A DNA stretch of 7,972 nt from an uncultured Collinsella sp. (GCA_937934165.1 CALGZX010000064.1:1-7972); one strand, 5' to 3'; counted from the stretch's first letter, positions 1 through 6,356 are shown. The notes: generated by a model from the letters alone, not told the origin. Numbers and translations: made by a program.

Positions 1-27
1 CCCTCGCGGCCTAGTCGCTATTTAGGG

Positions 28-62
28 CGTCCAAGATTTGGGGCGCAGTTCAAATTCGGACG
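28..62. repeat. Interrupted inverted repeat downstream of the nucleotidase gene
   Basis: Two nested pairs of arms are visible: CGTCC (28-32) with GGACG (58-62), and ATTTG (36-40) with CAAAT (51-55), around a 10-nt loop. They are separated by a small internal loop of 3 and 2 bases. It lies about 60 nt past the stop codon of the nucleotidase gene. As minus-strand RNA it could form a stem, but no run of T follows it, so it is not a convincing intrinsic terminator. It could be a REP-like intergenic element or a processing hairpin. The rest of 1-120 shows no gene or other clear signal. Confidence 0.3.
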
Positions 63-120
63 GGCTTCTGTGCTCGATATAAGGTTTACGCGGCGGGGCT
101 GCAAGGCCCGGCGGTGTAGC

Positions 121-2145
121 TTAGCGTCGACGCTTCCAGATAATGCCGAGGATGATGACGATGATGCCGCCGATAAGGCACGCGCCAACTACTGCCAGCG
201 TGCGGTCTCCCGTTGCGGCGAGCTTACCGCTCGTCTTCTTGGTGCTGACCTTCGTGGTCGTCGTGTCCGTCTTAGGCGAGGGCTTAGGCGTCGGGGCCGG
301 TGTGGGCGTGGGGTCCACGGCTACGGAGCCGAAGCTGATGGTGCCGGCGAGCCCGGCCATCTTGCTCTCCCAGCCGTTCTGCCCAATCAGCGCCCTCAGC
401 GCCGCCTCGCACGTGCCCCACTCGGTGTACTTGGTGGCGTGTGCAAAGGTGGGAAAGTCGGTCGTGTTGGTAATGATGTAGTTGTTGGTGGCGACGGTAT
501 AGGTCTTGGCGGGGTCGAGCGTGCTGCCGTCTTTGGTGAGTGTGGCACTCACAATGCGCTTGCCTTCGGGCTGCGTCCAATCAATCGTCACGTTGATGCC
601 GCCAAAGGAGAGAACGCTGCCAGAGTCATCGCGCCACTTGTACTTGTCTTGCGCCTCCTGCTCGGTGTGACCGGCCGCCACATAAGCCTGCTGAAGCTCG
701 TAGCTGTCGTTGCAATCGTCGCTGATTTGTAGCGAGTGCTCGAGCGCTGCGAGGAAGTCCGCGCCGGTCATGGTCCAGGTCTCCACGGTGTTGCCGTAGG
801 GCGAGATGGCGATGACGTTGCCAGCGGTCACGTTGCCCGCCGCGATGCCGCCGCGGATGCCGCCAGCGTTTTCGATAGCGAGGTCCGCGCCCGTCAGGGC
901 AAGATAAGAGCCGCAAATCACGTGGCCGATGGTCTGGGCCTTGGTGGTGTCGCCCTCCTTGCTGGGACGGAAATCGGTGGTGCGCACCATTTCCCAACCA
1001 TGCGTGCCTGCGGCGTCCTCGCCGTAGAAATAGTTGGTGGTGGATGTGCCGAGCACCTTGTTCGATTCGTTTTCAAAGTCCTCGTCGAGCGGCTTGATCT
1101 TGTTGCGGACGGCTTCAAGGCAGCTTTGGTAGTCGGAGCCCTTGTCGGGGTCTGCCAAAAGGTCGTTGACGTTCTCGGCGGTGTAGAGCTTCTCGTCGCT
1201 GCCGTCTGCAGGGACCGTGACCGTGTCATCGTCGGTCGTCTCGGTGCCATTGGTGTCGTACTTGTACGGAATGGAAAGCAGCCCCACCTCGGCAAAGGCG
1301 CTGCCTGCCTCGACAACGTGGATCGTCTTGCCGTCGGCTCCCGTCACCTTCTCGTTAAGGTTGATGTGCTCGTGGCCTGCGATAAGGGCATCGATGCCAC
1401 GGAGCCGCGTGGCAAAGGTCTTGGCGTCGAGCGTGTGCGCGATACACACAACAACATCGCAGCCCTCCTTGCGCAGCTGCTCTGCCTCGGCATTGATGGC
1501 GTTCGCGGCACTCGAGAACGACGTACCCGCGACCAGGTCCGCGCGCAGCGAGGATCCCAGCGACTCATCCATGGCACCCACGACGCCGACCTTGATTTTG
1601 TAGTCGAATGTGGAGTGATCCTCGCTATCCTCCCAGGTGCGATCGAGCGTCTTCGTGATGCTCGAGCTCCATACGCCGCTCGTAGACTTCGCGTTCGCGC
1701 AGAGCATGGCGAAGGGCGTGCCGGTGGTGCTGTAGCCGGTCATGGTGCGGAGTTTGTCCGCGCCGTAGCTCCAGTCGTGGTTGCCTGGCGTGGTCGCGTC
1801 GTAGCCGTCGGCGTAGAAGGTGTCTATGAGCTCGGCGATGCTCTTGCCCTCGCTCATGGTGGCAAAGGACTGCCCGTGGAAGGTGTCGCCCGCATCGAGC
1901 AAAAGATCGGGGGCGCTGCTTTGGGCGCTATAGAGAACCGCCAGTCCGTCGAAGCCCACCGTGCCGGTGCCCTTGCTTTCGTTGTAGCTGTACTTGTAGC
2001 TGCCGTGGATATCGTTGGTGTGCATGACGGTCACAGAGCCGTCAATAGCGGCGGGCAGGTTCCCAGCGAAAGCGAGGCTTGGGATGCCTGCGAGCGCGCC
2101 GGCAAACAACGCGGCGGCCAACGCAAGGCGGGGGAGTCTTTTCAT
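121..2145 (-). CDS. Cell-wall-anchored 5'-nucleotidase family metallophosphoesterase
   Basis: A 674-residue secreted enzyme of the UshA/5'-nucleotidase family, expected to hydrolyse extracellular nucleotides or related phosphoesters to nucleoside and phosphate. Residues 1-27 are a signal peptide with a probable cut after AFA. The metallophosphoesterase domain (about 37-290) carries the metal ligands DIH (D45, H47), GD (D87), GNHD (N122, H123), AHT (H237) and GHEH (H258, H260). The C-terminal 5'-nucleotidase domain (about 365-605) has NAGGIRGG (426-433), PYGNT (449-453) and the NNYIIT...FPTF segment (554-567) typical of the substrate-binding face. A Pro/Thr/Lys-rich spacer (611-640) leads to LAATG (642-646), a hydrophobic segment (649-669) and a KRRR tail, a complete sortase sorting signal of LAxTG form. 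The ATG start has AAGGA 7 nt upstream. The gene follows the importer operon, from which a hairpin separates it. Exact substrate (5'-nucleotides, 2',3'-cyclic nucleotides or other) is not decided by sequence. Confidence 0.93.
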   Translation of the reverse strand: MKRLPRLALAAALFAGALAGIPSLAFAGNLPAAIDGSVTVMHTNDIHGSYKYSYNESKGTGTVGFDGLAVLYSAQSSAPDLLLDAGDTFHGQSFATMSEGKSIAELIDTFYADGYDATTPGNHDWSYGADKLRTMTGYSTTGTPFAMLCANAKSTSGVWSSSITKTLDRTWEDSEDHSTFDYKIKVGVVGAMDESLGSSLRADLVAGTSFSSAANAINAEAEQLRKEGCDVVVCIAHTLDAKTFATRLRGIDALIAGHEHINLNEKVTGADGKTIHVVEAGSAFAEVGLLSIPYKYDTNGTETTDDDTVTVPADGSDEKLYTAENVNDLLADPDKGSDYQSCLEAVRNKIKPLDEDFENESNKVLGTSTTNYFYGEDAAGTHGWEMVRTTDFRPSKEGDTTKAQTIGHVICGSYLALTGADLAIENAGGIRGGIAAGNVTAGNVIAISPYGNTVETWTMTGADFLAALEHSLQISDDCNDSYELQQAYVAAGHTEQEAQDKYKWRDDSGSVLSFGGINVTIDWTQPEGKRIVSATLTKDGSTLDPAKTYTVATNNYIITNTTDFPTFAHATKYTEWGTCEAALRALIGQNGWESKMAGLAGTISFGSVAVDPTPTPAPTPKPSPKTDTTTTKVSTKKTSGKLAATGDRTLAVVGACLIGGIIVIILGIIWKRRR

Positions 2146-2209
2146 GGCAGCTTCCTTAGTCCTTAGCCAGAATGTCTGGTTGAATATCGGATTATCGACA
2201 TAATATGCG

Positions 2210-2249
2210 AAAACCGCCGCAAGGGCGTCTGTCCCTTTGCGGCGGTTTT
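2210..2249. terminator. Probable bidirectional intrinsic terminator between importer operon and nucleotidase
   Basis: The arms AAAACCGCCGC+AAGGG (2210-2225) and CCC+TTTGCGGCGGTTTT (2233-2249) form an 11-bp GC-rich stem plus a 5-bp upper stem with one bulged base, around a 7-nt loop. Each strand ends in TTTT, so it can work in either direction; the relevant one is minus, ending transcription from the importer operon about 55 nt past the ATPase stop codon. It lies 65 nt before the nucleotidase start. Between the two, minus-strand GATAAT is -10-like but has no good -35 partner, so the nucleotidase promoter is unresolved. The decamer CTGTCCCTTT occurs in this loop/arm and again at 2284-2293. Confidence 0.7.
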
Positions 2250-2279
2250 GACGTTTGCGCAGATAAAACCTACCAAAAT

Positions 2280-2304
2280 AAACCTGTCCCTTTTTTGCAG
2301 GTTT
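2280..2304 (-). terminator. Weak hairpin touching the ATPase stop codon, possible first terminator
   Basis: AAACCTG (2280-2286) and CAGGTTT (2298-2304) form a 7-bp stem with an 11-nt loop. Read on the minus strand, the stem is followed by ATTTT. The upstream arm overlaps the TAA stop codon of the ATPase gene. It may work in tandem with the stronger hairpin further downstream, but the stem is AT-rich and could be unimportant. Confidence 0.35.
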
Positions 2305-3098
2305 TAGCTCAGCAGCATGCGGTCGTTGGCGAGCTCGCCTCCCGAGACCTCCTCGAACTTCTGCAGCAGGTCGGCTACGGTGAGCGACTTCTTCTCATCG
2401 CCCGCCACGTCGTAGATCACGTGGCCTTCGTGCATCATGATCAGACGGTTGCCCAGACGGATGGCGTCGTTCATGTTGTGCGTGACCATGAGCGTGGTCA
2501 GGTGGTTCTCGTCGACGATCTCCTCGGTCAGGTTAAGCACCTTAGAGGCCGTCTTGGGGTCGAGGGCCGCGGTGTGCTCGTCGAGCAGCAGCAGGCGCGG
2601 CCTGGTGAGCGTGGCCATCAGCAGGGTGAGTGCCTGGCGCTGGCCACCCGAGAGCAGGCCGACCTTGGCGTTGAGACGCGTGTCCAGACCAAGGTCCAGG
2701 CGCTTGAGCAGCTCGACGTACTCATCTTTCTCGGCCTTGGTGACGCCCCACGAAAGGCCGCGACGCTGGCCGCGACGCTTGGCGAGGGCCAGGTTCTCGG
2801 CGATCTGCATGTCGGCAGCGGTACCGCGCATGGGGTCCTGAAACACGCGGCCCAGGTACTTGGCGCGCTGCGACTCGCTCAGGCGCGAGATGTCGGTGCC
2901 GTCGAGCTCAATAACGCCCGAATCGAGCGGGTACACGCCGGCGATCATGTTGAGCAGCGTGGACTTGCCGGCGCCGTTGCCGCCGATCACGGTTACAAAG
3001 TCGCCGTCATTCAGGGTGAGGTCGACGCCGGTGAGCGCGCGCTTCTCGGTGACGGTGCCCTTGTTAAAGGTCTTCTTGACGTGCGAGAGCTTAAGCAT
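2304..3098 (-). CDS. ABC importer ATP-binding protein (ABC.X4/TrpZ-type)
   Basis: A 264-residue ABC ATPase, the cytoplasmic motor of the three-gene importer. Visible motifs are Walker A GGNGAGKST (39-47), the Q-loop in VFQDP (Q87), the signature LSGGQ (149-153), Walker B LLLLDEH (169-175, D173 and catalytic E174), the D-loop ALDP (178-181) and the switch histidine H207 in MVTHN. The DEHTAALDP wording, with His after the catalytic Glu, fits my recollection of the subfamily annotated as putative tryptophan/tyrosine importer ATPases. An in-frame upstream start at 3179 would add 27 residues lying inside the permease gene with no matching ribosome site. The ATG at 3098 has AAGGGGG 9 nt upstream and begins right at the conserved ABC fold. 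With this start the gene overlaps the end of the permease gene by 8 nt (ATGCTTAA), a sign of translational coupling. Substrate is inferred only from family. Confidence 0.92.
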   Translation of the reverse strand: MLKLSHVKKTFNKGTVTEKRALTGVDLTLNDGDFVTVIGGNGAGKSTLLNMIAGVYPLDSGVIELDGTDISRLSESQRAKYLGRVFQDPMRGTAADMQIAENLALAKRRGQRRGLSWGVTKAEKDEYVELLKRLDLGLDTRLNAKVGLLSGGQRQALTLLMATLTRPRLLLLDEHTAALDPKTASKVLNLTEEIVDENHLTTLMVTHNMNDAIRLGNRLIMMHEGHVIYDVAGDEKKSLTVADLLQKFEEVSGGELANDRMLLS

Positions 3099-4014
3099 CT
3101 GCCTCATCCCCCTTCGTGTAGGAGCTGCGGAGCTTATAGCGCTCCCAAACCACGGGCACGCACAGGGCCACAGCGACAATCACGGCGGAGAGCAGCTTCA
3201 TGTCGTTGGCGTCCATGCCCAACTGCAGCACGATGGCGCGGATAAGGAAGTACACCACGGAGCCAAAGACGGCGGAGGCAAGACGGACGCTAAACTGCGT
3301 GAGGCCGCCGGGCAGCAGACGGCCGAGCACCTCGCCGATAACAATGGCGGCAAGACCGATAACGATGGCACCGGTGCCCATACCAATGTCGGCATACTTT
3401 TGGCTCTGGCAGATGAGCGCGCCCGAAAGGCCGATGAGGGCGTTGGAGAGCACGAGGGCGATCATCTTGGTGGAGTTGGTGTTGACGCCCAGAGCGCGGA
3501 TCATGTACTCGTTGTTGCCGGTGGCTCGCAGCGCCGAGCCGATCTCGGTGCCAAAGAACCAATACAGGATGGCAACGATAGCCACGGCGAGCAGGATGCC
3601 CAAGATGATGGCAACGGTGGACTGCGGCAGACCGGTCATATTGCTGACGGCCGAGAACACGGTGCCTTTGGCAAGAATGGGCGTATTGGACTTGCCCATG
3701 ATGCGCAGGTTGATGGACCACAGGCTGATCTGGGTGAGGATTCCGGCGAGGATCGCAGGAATCTCAAAGACGGTGGTCAAAATGCCCGTGACGGCGCCCG
3801 CGATGGCGCCGGCGCACATACCGGCCAGCACGGCGAACAGCGGGTCGACGTTGTTATTGACGATGAGCACAGCGCAGACGCAGCCGCCGAGGGCAAAGCT
3901 GCCGTCGCAGGTCATATCGGGAATGTCGAGCAGGCGGAACGTGATAAACACGCCAAGCACCATAATGCCCCAGAGGACGCCCTGCGAAACGGCGCCCTGC
4001 AATGCAATGAGCAT
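3091..4014 (-). CDS. ABC importer permease (ABC.X4/TrpY-type, BPD_transp_2 fold)
   Basis: A 307-residue membrane protein with many hydrophobic segments (for example about 10-27, 38-52, 59-80, 85-101, 132-153, 184-203, 212-231, 246-265 and 274-290). It is the translocation channel of the importer. The sequence DIPDMTCDGSFALGG (30-44) matches the conserved D-(L/M)-T-x-DGSF-x-LG signature I associate with this permease family. GTEIGSALRATGNN (155-168) followed by ALGVNTN (174-180) is the coupling-loop region that contacts the ATPase. The ATG start has a strong AGGAGGT 7 nt upstream. The basic and then acidic tail (291-307) is cytoplasmic-like. The gene lies 203 nt after the binding-protein gene and overlaps the ATPase start by 8 nt. 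The order binding protein, permease, ATPase is the usual order of this system. Confidence 0.92.
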   Translation of the reverse strand: MLIALQGAVSQGVLWGIMVLGVFITFRLLDIPDMTCDGSFALGGCVCAVLIVNNNVDPLFAVLAGMCAGAIAGAVTGILTTVFEIPAILAGILTQISLWSINLRIMGKSNTPILAKGTVFSAVSNMTGLPQSTVAIILGILLAVAIVAILYWFFGTEIGSALRATGNNEYMIRALGVNTNSTKMIALVLSNALIGLSGALICQSQKYADIGMGTGAIVIGLAAIVIGEVLGRLLPGGLTQFSVRLASAVFGSVVYFLIRAIVLQLGMDANDMKLLSAVIVAVALCVPVVWERYKLRSSYTKGDEADA

Positions 4015-4118
4015 GCTTCATACCTCCTAGGATAGGGTGGACACGTGATTCACCATAATAGCGGTAACAATGCATAGAAGAGTTACGGACAGACGTTTTG
4101 TTTTACCTGAAACAAGCA

Positions 4119-4147
4119 GGGCGGACGCCGGTCTACAGCGCCCGCCC
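4119..4147 (-). terminator. Intercistronic hairpin, likely attenuator between binding protein and permease
   Basis: GGGCGGACGC (4119-4128) and GCGCCCGCCC (4138-4147) face each other around a 9-nt loop. Nine of ten pairs are Watson-Crick. The remaining pair is an A-C mismatch if read as plus-strand RNA but a permitted U-G wobble on the minus strand, which agrees with transcription in that direction. A modest T-rich stretch (TGCTTGTTTC) follows on the minus strand. Such structures between a binding-protein gene and its permease commonly protect the upstream message or stop part of the transcripts, giving more binding protein than membrane components. The rest of 4015-4217 holds only small 4-5 bp hairpins next to the stop codon (for example ATGCC/GGCAT at 4203-4218) and no clear promoter. 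Confidence 0.6.
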
Positions 4148-4217
4148 CTGTGGCTCAGATATTGAATAACGCGGCTAAAGCGCGAGCACGGGCTCTAGAC
4201 GCATGCCGCGTATGGCA

Positions 4218-5198
4218 TTACGCGTCCAGGGCGGAAAGGTCGATGCCCAGGGCCTCGGCCATTTCGTCGTTCTTGACGACGACCAGGTCCTTGCTCGAGA
4301 GGTGCTTGATCGGCATATCCTCGGGCTTGGCCTCGCCCTTCAGGATCTTAACGGCCATCTCGCCCGCGGCGTAGCCCAGGTCCTCATAGTTGATGGAGAG
4401 GGTGAACAGGCCGCCGGCCATGCACATACCCTCCTCGCCAGTCACGAAGGGAAGCTTGTTTTCCTTGCAGATCTGGCCGACCTGCGAGGCACCCGCGGCG
4501 ATGGTGTTGTCGGTGGGGGAGTACAGCGCGTCGACCTTGCCCACGGCAGACTCGACGACGGACTGAATCTCGTTGGAGCTCGAGACGGTGAAGTCAGTGT
4601 ACTCGAGGCCCAGCTTGTCGAGCTCCTTCTTGGCGGCCTTGATCTGGACGTCGGAGTTGGACTCGGCGGTGCAGTAGAGCAGGCCGACCTTTTTAACGTC
4701 GGGCAGGACCTTCTGCATCATCTCGAGCTGCTCGGCGACCGGGGTGAGGTCGGAAGCGCCCGTGACGTTGGTGCCGGGCTTGTCGTTGTCCTGGACCAGC
4801 CCGGAGGCGGCGTAGTCGGTGATGGCGCAGCCCACGATGGGGATATCGGCCGTGGCGCCGGCGGCAGCCTGCGCGGCGGGCGTGGCGATGGCATAAATCA
4901 GGTTGACGTTGTCGCCCACAAACTTGTCAGCAATGGACTTACACGTGGACTGGTCGTTCTGGGCGTTCTTCTGGTCGATCTTGACCTTAAGGCCGCTCTC
5001 CTTGATGGCCTTGACAAAGCCGTCGTTGGCCGCATCGAGTGCGGAGTGCTCGGTGAGCTGCAGAACACCAATGGTGTAGTCGGAACCGGCGGCAGCAGAG
5101 CCGGAACCAGAGTTGCCGCCGCATCCGGCGAGCGGGGCGAGCGCGAGCAGGCCAGCGGAGACCAGAAGGCTCCTGCGGCTGATGGTGATGTCCTTCAT
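4218..5198 (-). CDS. ABC importer substrate-binding lipoprotein (ABC.X4/TrpX-type)
   Basis: A 326-residue extracellular binding protein of the ABC_sub_bind (PF04392-like) family, the solute receptor of the importer. The signal peptide has SRRSLL (7-12), a Tat-like twin-arginine motif, then a short hydrophobic core and the lipobox LAGC with the lipidated Cys at 26. A Gly/Ser linker (27-40) follows. The mature protein begins YTIGVLQLTEH (41-51), then alternates like a two-lobed periplasmic-binding fold, with TPAAQAA (106-112), IVGCAITDY (121-129), KKVGLLYCTAESNS (169-182), DALYSPTDNT (223-232) and GLFTLSINYEDLGYAAG (263-279), regions I recognise as conserved in this family. A longer frame opens at 5246 but the ATG at 5198 begins the signal peptide and has GGGGGT about 7 nt upstream. 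The family is often annotated as tryptophan/tyrosine binding; ligand identity here is unproven. Confidence 0.92.
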   Translation of the reverse strand: MKDITISRRSLLVSAGLLALAPLAGCGGNSGSGSAAAGSDYTIGVLQLTEHSALDAANDGFVKAIKESGLKVKIDQKNAQNDQSTCKSIADKFVGDNVNLIYAIATPAAQAAAGATADIPIVGCAITDYAASGLVQDNDKPGTNVTGASDLTPVAEQLEMMQKVLPDVKKVGLLYCTAESNSDVQIKAAKKELDKLGLEYTDFTVSSSNEIQSVVESAVGKVDALYSPTDNTIAAGASQVGQICKENKLPFVTGEEGMCMAGGLFTLSINYEDLGYAAGEMAVKILKGEAKPEDMPIKHLSSKDLVVVKNDEMAEALGIDLSALDA

Positions 5199-5230
5199 AT
5201 CATTACCCCCAGTATAAAAATGGCTGGAAA

Positions 5231-5256
5231 CACTGCACTGGGACAAAGTGCAAGTG
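5231..5256 (-). promoter_or_regulatory. Stem-loop/dyad at the start of the importer transcript
   Basis: CACT+GCACT (5231-5239) pairs with AGTGC+A+AGTG (5247-5256): nine base pairs with one bulged A and a 7-nt loop. It sits about 30 nt before the binding-protein ATG, close to the transcript start predicted from the candidate promoter. It could be a 5'-end stabilising hairpin or an operator. No T run follows, so it is not a terminator. The leader is far too short for a T-box, the element that often controls this importer family in Firmicutes. Confidence 0.4.
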
Positions 5257-5258
5257 GA

Positions 5259-5289
5259 ACTATAGTAGCGCTGATGTCCATTTTTACAA
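5259..5289 (-). promoter_or_regulatory. Candidate promoter of the ABC importer operon
   Basis: On the minus strand TTGTAA (5289-5284) resembles a -35 box. TATAGT (5264-5259, spacer 19) or the overlapping TACTAT (5267-5262, spacer 16) resembles a -10 box. Neither spacing is the ideal 17, so the assignment is tentative. It would start transcription near 5252, giving a leader of about 54 nt before the ATG at 5198. It lies in the 160-nt gap after the WYL regulator gene, where no clear terminator is seen, so some read-through from the regulator is possible. Confidence 0.4.
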
Positions 5290-5358
5290 CAGCCTGGCGG
5301 GTTTTTTAATACAGAATCGGATGGGCGGTACGGGTAGTCGAATGGGCGGCGGAGGGTC

Positions 5359-6144
5359 TTATGCGGCGGAGGAGGCGTCGTCCTCGTCTAGGGCGGCGAA
5401 GAGCTTCTTGCCGTCGAGGAGACGTGTGGTGACGTTTTTCATTCGGCCAATCTCTACGGTACGCAACGTGTCATCGGCGCCTCGGGTGTCATAGACCGTT
5501 CCCAGCAAATAAGAGATGCCGTCTCGTTGCTTGATGGCAAAGGGACGGAGTGTCATCCGTGCTGCTTCGGTTTCGCCACGCGTCGTGACGCTCGAAATAT
5601 CAAAACTCACCGTGGTTCCGTGGTCGATGGCCTGCTCGACGAGCTCGCACGTGTCGATACGCTTGATGGGCGTGCGTGTTGCCTTGGTAGCCTTGCTGCC
5701 TGCGCTCGGAACGGGTTCGGGTGTATCGAGGTAGCCGCGAACGTCGGCACTCGCCATGGCAACTAAGTGCTGCGCCATACTCTTGCGGATAGCGATAGGC
5801 GTGGAGCGGTTGCGCATGACCATACCGTGGAGCCGGATGATCTCTTCATCGGTGAGCGGGCGGGTAAGAAGTTTGTAGCCCACGCCGCGTTTGTACTCAA
5901 TTTCGTATCCGGCATGGCGAAGCGCGGAGATGGCGGTGTAGATGCTGCGCCGCGCCGCCGAGATGGGCATGCGGGCGGGGTCGTCGGGATGGGCGAGGCG
6001 CCGGATCAACTCATCGGAAAGCATGGCCTTGTCCTCGCCGGTGTTTTCGCTTAATAGTTGCAGGATGCGAACGGCGCGATAGGCTGCCATCGAGGCGGCG
6101 CCTCTAGTCGTGGTGTCGTAGGTTTCAACAGCGGCTTCGGTCAT
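5359..6144 (-). CDS. WYL-domain transcriptional regulator with N-terminal winged helix
   Basis: A 261-residue DNA-binding protein of the WYL family. The N-terminal part (about 21-92) is a winged helix-turn-helix: helix AYRAVRILQLLSE (21-33), a likely recognition helix ARRSIYTAISALRHAG (64-79), and a wing ending KRGVGYKLL (85-93). A middle segment (97-140) follows, then a low-complexity linker (141-160). The WYL-like ligand/regulatory domain (about 160-242) has LRPFAIKQRDGISYLLGTVY (199-218) and TVEIGRMKNV (229-238), matching the strand-rich core. The W of the WYL triad is not kept (ISYL in its place), as is common. An in-frame GTG at 6153 has AAGGA almost touching it, while the ATG at 6144 has AAGGA about 10 nt upstream, so the ATG is preferred. 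Targets are unknown; its own gene and the importer operon next to it are natural candidates. Ligand not predictable. Confidence 0.85.
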   Translation of the reverse strand: MTEAAVETYDTTTRGAASMAAYRAVRILQLLSENTGEDKAMLSDELIRRLAHPDDPARMPISAARRSIYTAISALRHAGYEIEYKRGVGYKLLTRPLTDEEIIRLHGMVMRNRSTPIAIRKSMAQHLVAMASADVRGYLDTPEPVPSAGSKATKATRTPIKRIDTCELVEQAIDHGTTVSFDISSVTTRGETEAARMTLRPFAIKQRDGISYLLGTVYDTRGADDTLRTVEIGRMKNVTTRLLDGKKLFAALDEDDASSAA

Positions 6145-6148
6145 GGTA

Positions 6149-6199
6149 CCCACGTCCTTTCCGTTTTGGGTGGCGACGGTATGGAGCCTAGGACGTGGG
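6149..6199 (-). promoter_or_regulatory. Inverted repeat in regulator leader that includes the Shine-Dalgarno
   Basis: CCCACGTCCT (6149-6158) and AGGACGTGGG (6190-6199) are perfect 10-bp inverted arms 31 nt apart. On the minus-strand mRNA the downstream arm AGGACGTGGG contains most of the AAGGA ribosome site of the regulator gene, and ends 4 nt before its ATG. Pairing with the upstream arm would hide the ribosome site. Alternatively the arms are a split protein-binding dyad, possibly for the regulator itself. The arms are seen directly; the function is inferred. Confidence 0.5.
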
Positions 6200-6261
6200 G
6201 CTTTCCCAGGGGTGCAGGGCGCTCTGGGCGGTCGGTAGTCGTCGGCAAACGGCGGGTCGAG

Positions 6262-6324
6262 TTTTCAACAGCCCTGGTCAACTGACCAAAAACTTGCCAA
6301 AAGCTTGACGGATGCTGTTGAAAA
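6262..6324. repeat. 11-bp inverted repeat enclosing a palindrome, upstream of the regulator
   Basis: TTTTCAACAGC (6262-6272) and GCTGTTGAAAA (6314-6324) are perfect inverted arms 41 nt apart. Between them lies TGGTCA-AC-TGACCA (6275-6288), a dyad with 6-bp arms. The region is the promoter-side gap between the asnS terminator and the regulator gene. The right arm overlaps the A run that forms the T tail of the asnS terminator. The layout resembles an operator region, but no confident -35/-10 pair was found here. Confidence 0.4.
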
Positions 6325-6356
6325 AAGCGTCTCTCGACCGATGTCGAGAGACGCTT
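6321..6356 (-). terminator. Intrinsic terminator of asnS
   Basis: A perfect 14-bp stem, AAGCGTCTCTCGAC (6325-6338) against GTCGAGAGACGCTT (6343-6356), with a 4-nt loop. On the minus strand it is followed by an uninterrupted T run (the A run 6321-6326 on the plus strand). It lies about 47 nt past the asnS stop codon. It separates asnS from the regulator gene and is in host-style sequence. Confidence 0.93.

Noticed and set aside
736..2166. Long plus-strand open frame (476 codons) opposite the nucleotidase gene, with similar shorter ones at 70-732 and 143-481
   Set aside because: They lie wholly antisense to a well-supported enzyme gene. They lack a recognisable domain and have Arg/Gly/Val/Ala-heavy composition, as expected from the reverse complement of GC-rich coding DNA.
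3099..3179. Upstream start for the ATPase at 3179 (or ATG at 3107)
   Set aside because: The added residues are non-homologous sequence from inside the permease gene, and the AAGGGGG site directly abuts 3107 but is well placed for 3098.
2205..4035. Plus-strand open frames opposite the ATPase and permease genes (2205-3245, 2860-4035, 3200-4030)
   Set aside because: Each is the shadow of a conserved ABC transporter gene on the minus strand; the predicted proteins show no family motif and run across gene boundaries without regard to them.
4203..5309. Plus-strand open frame of 368 codons opposite the binding-protein gene
   Set aside because: Antisense shadow; the minus-strand product has a signal peptide, lipobox and family motifs, while the plus-strand product has none.
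5284..5309. CCTGGCGGGTTTTTT on the plus strand as an intrinsic terminator
   Set aside because: No stem longer than 3 bp can be drawn before the T run, no plus-strand gene leads into it, and on the minus strand the run would precede the structure.
5199..5358. T-box riboswitch ahead of the importer operon
   Set aside because: The gap is only 160 nt, with a candidate promoter inside it. I see no T-box sequence or terminator/antiterminator pair.
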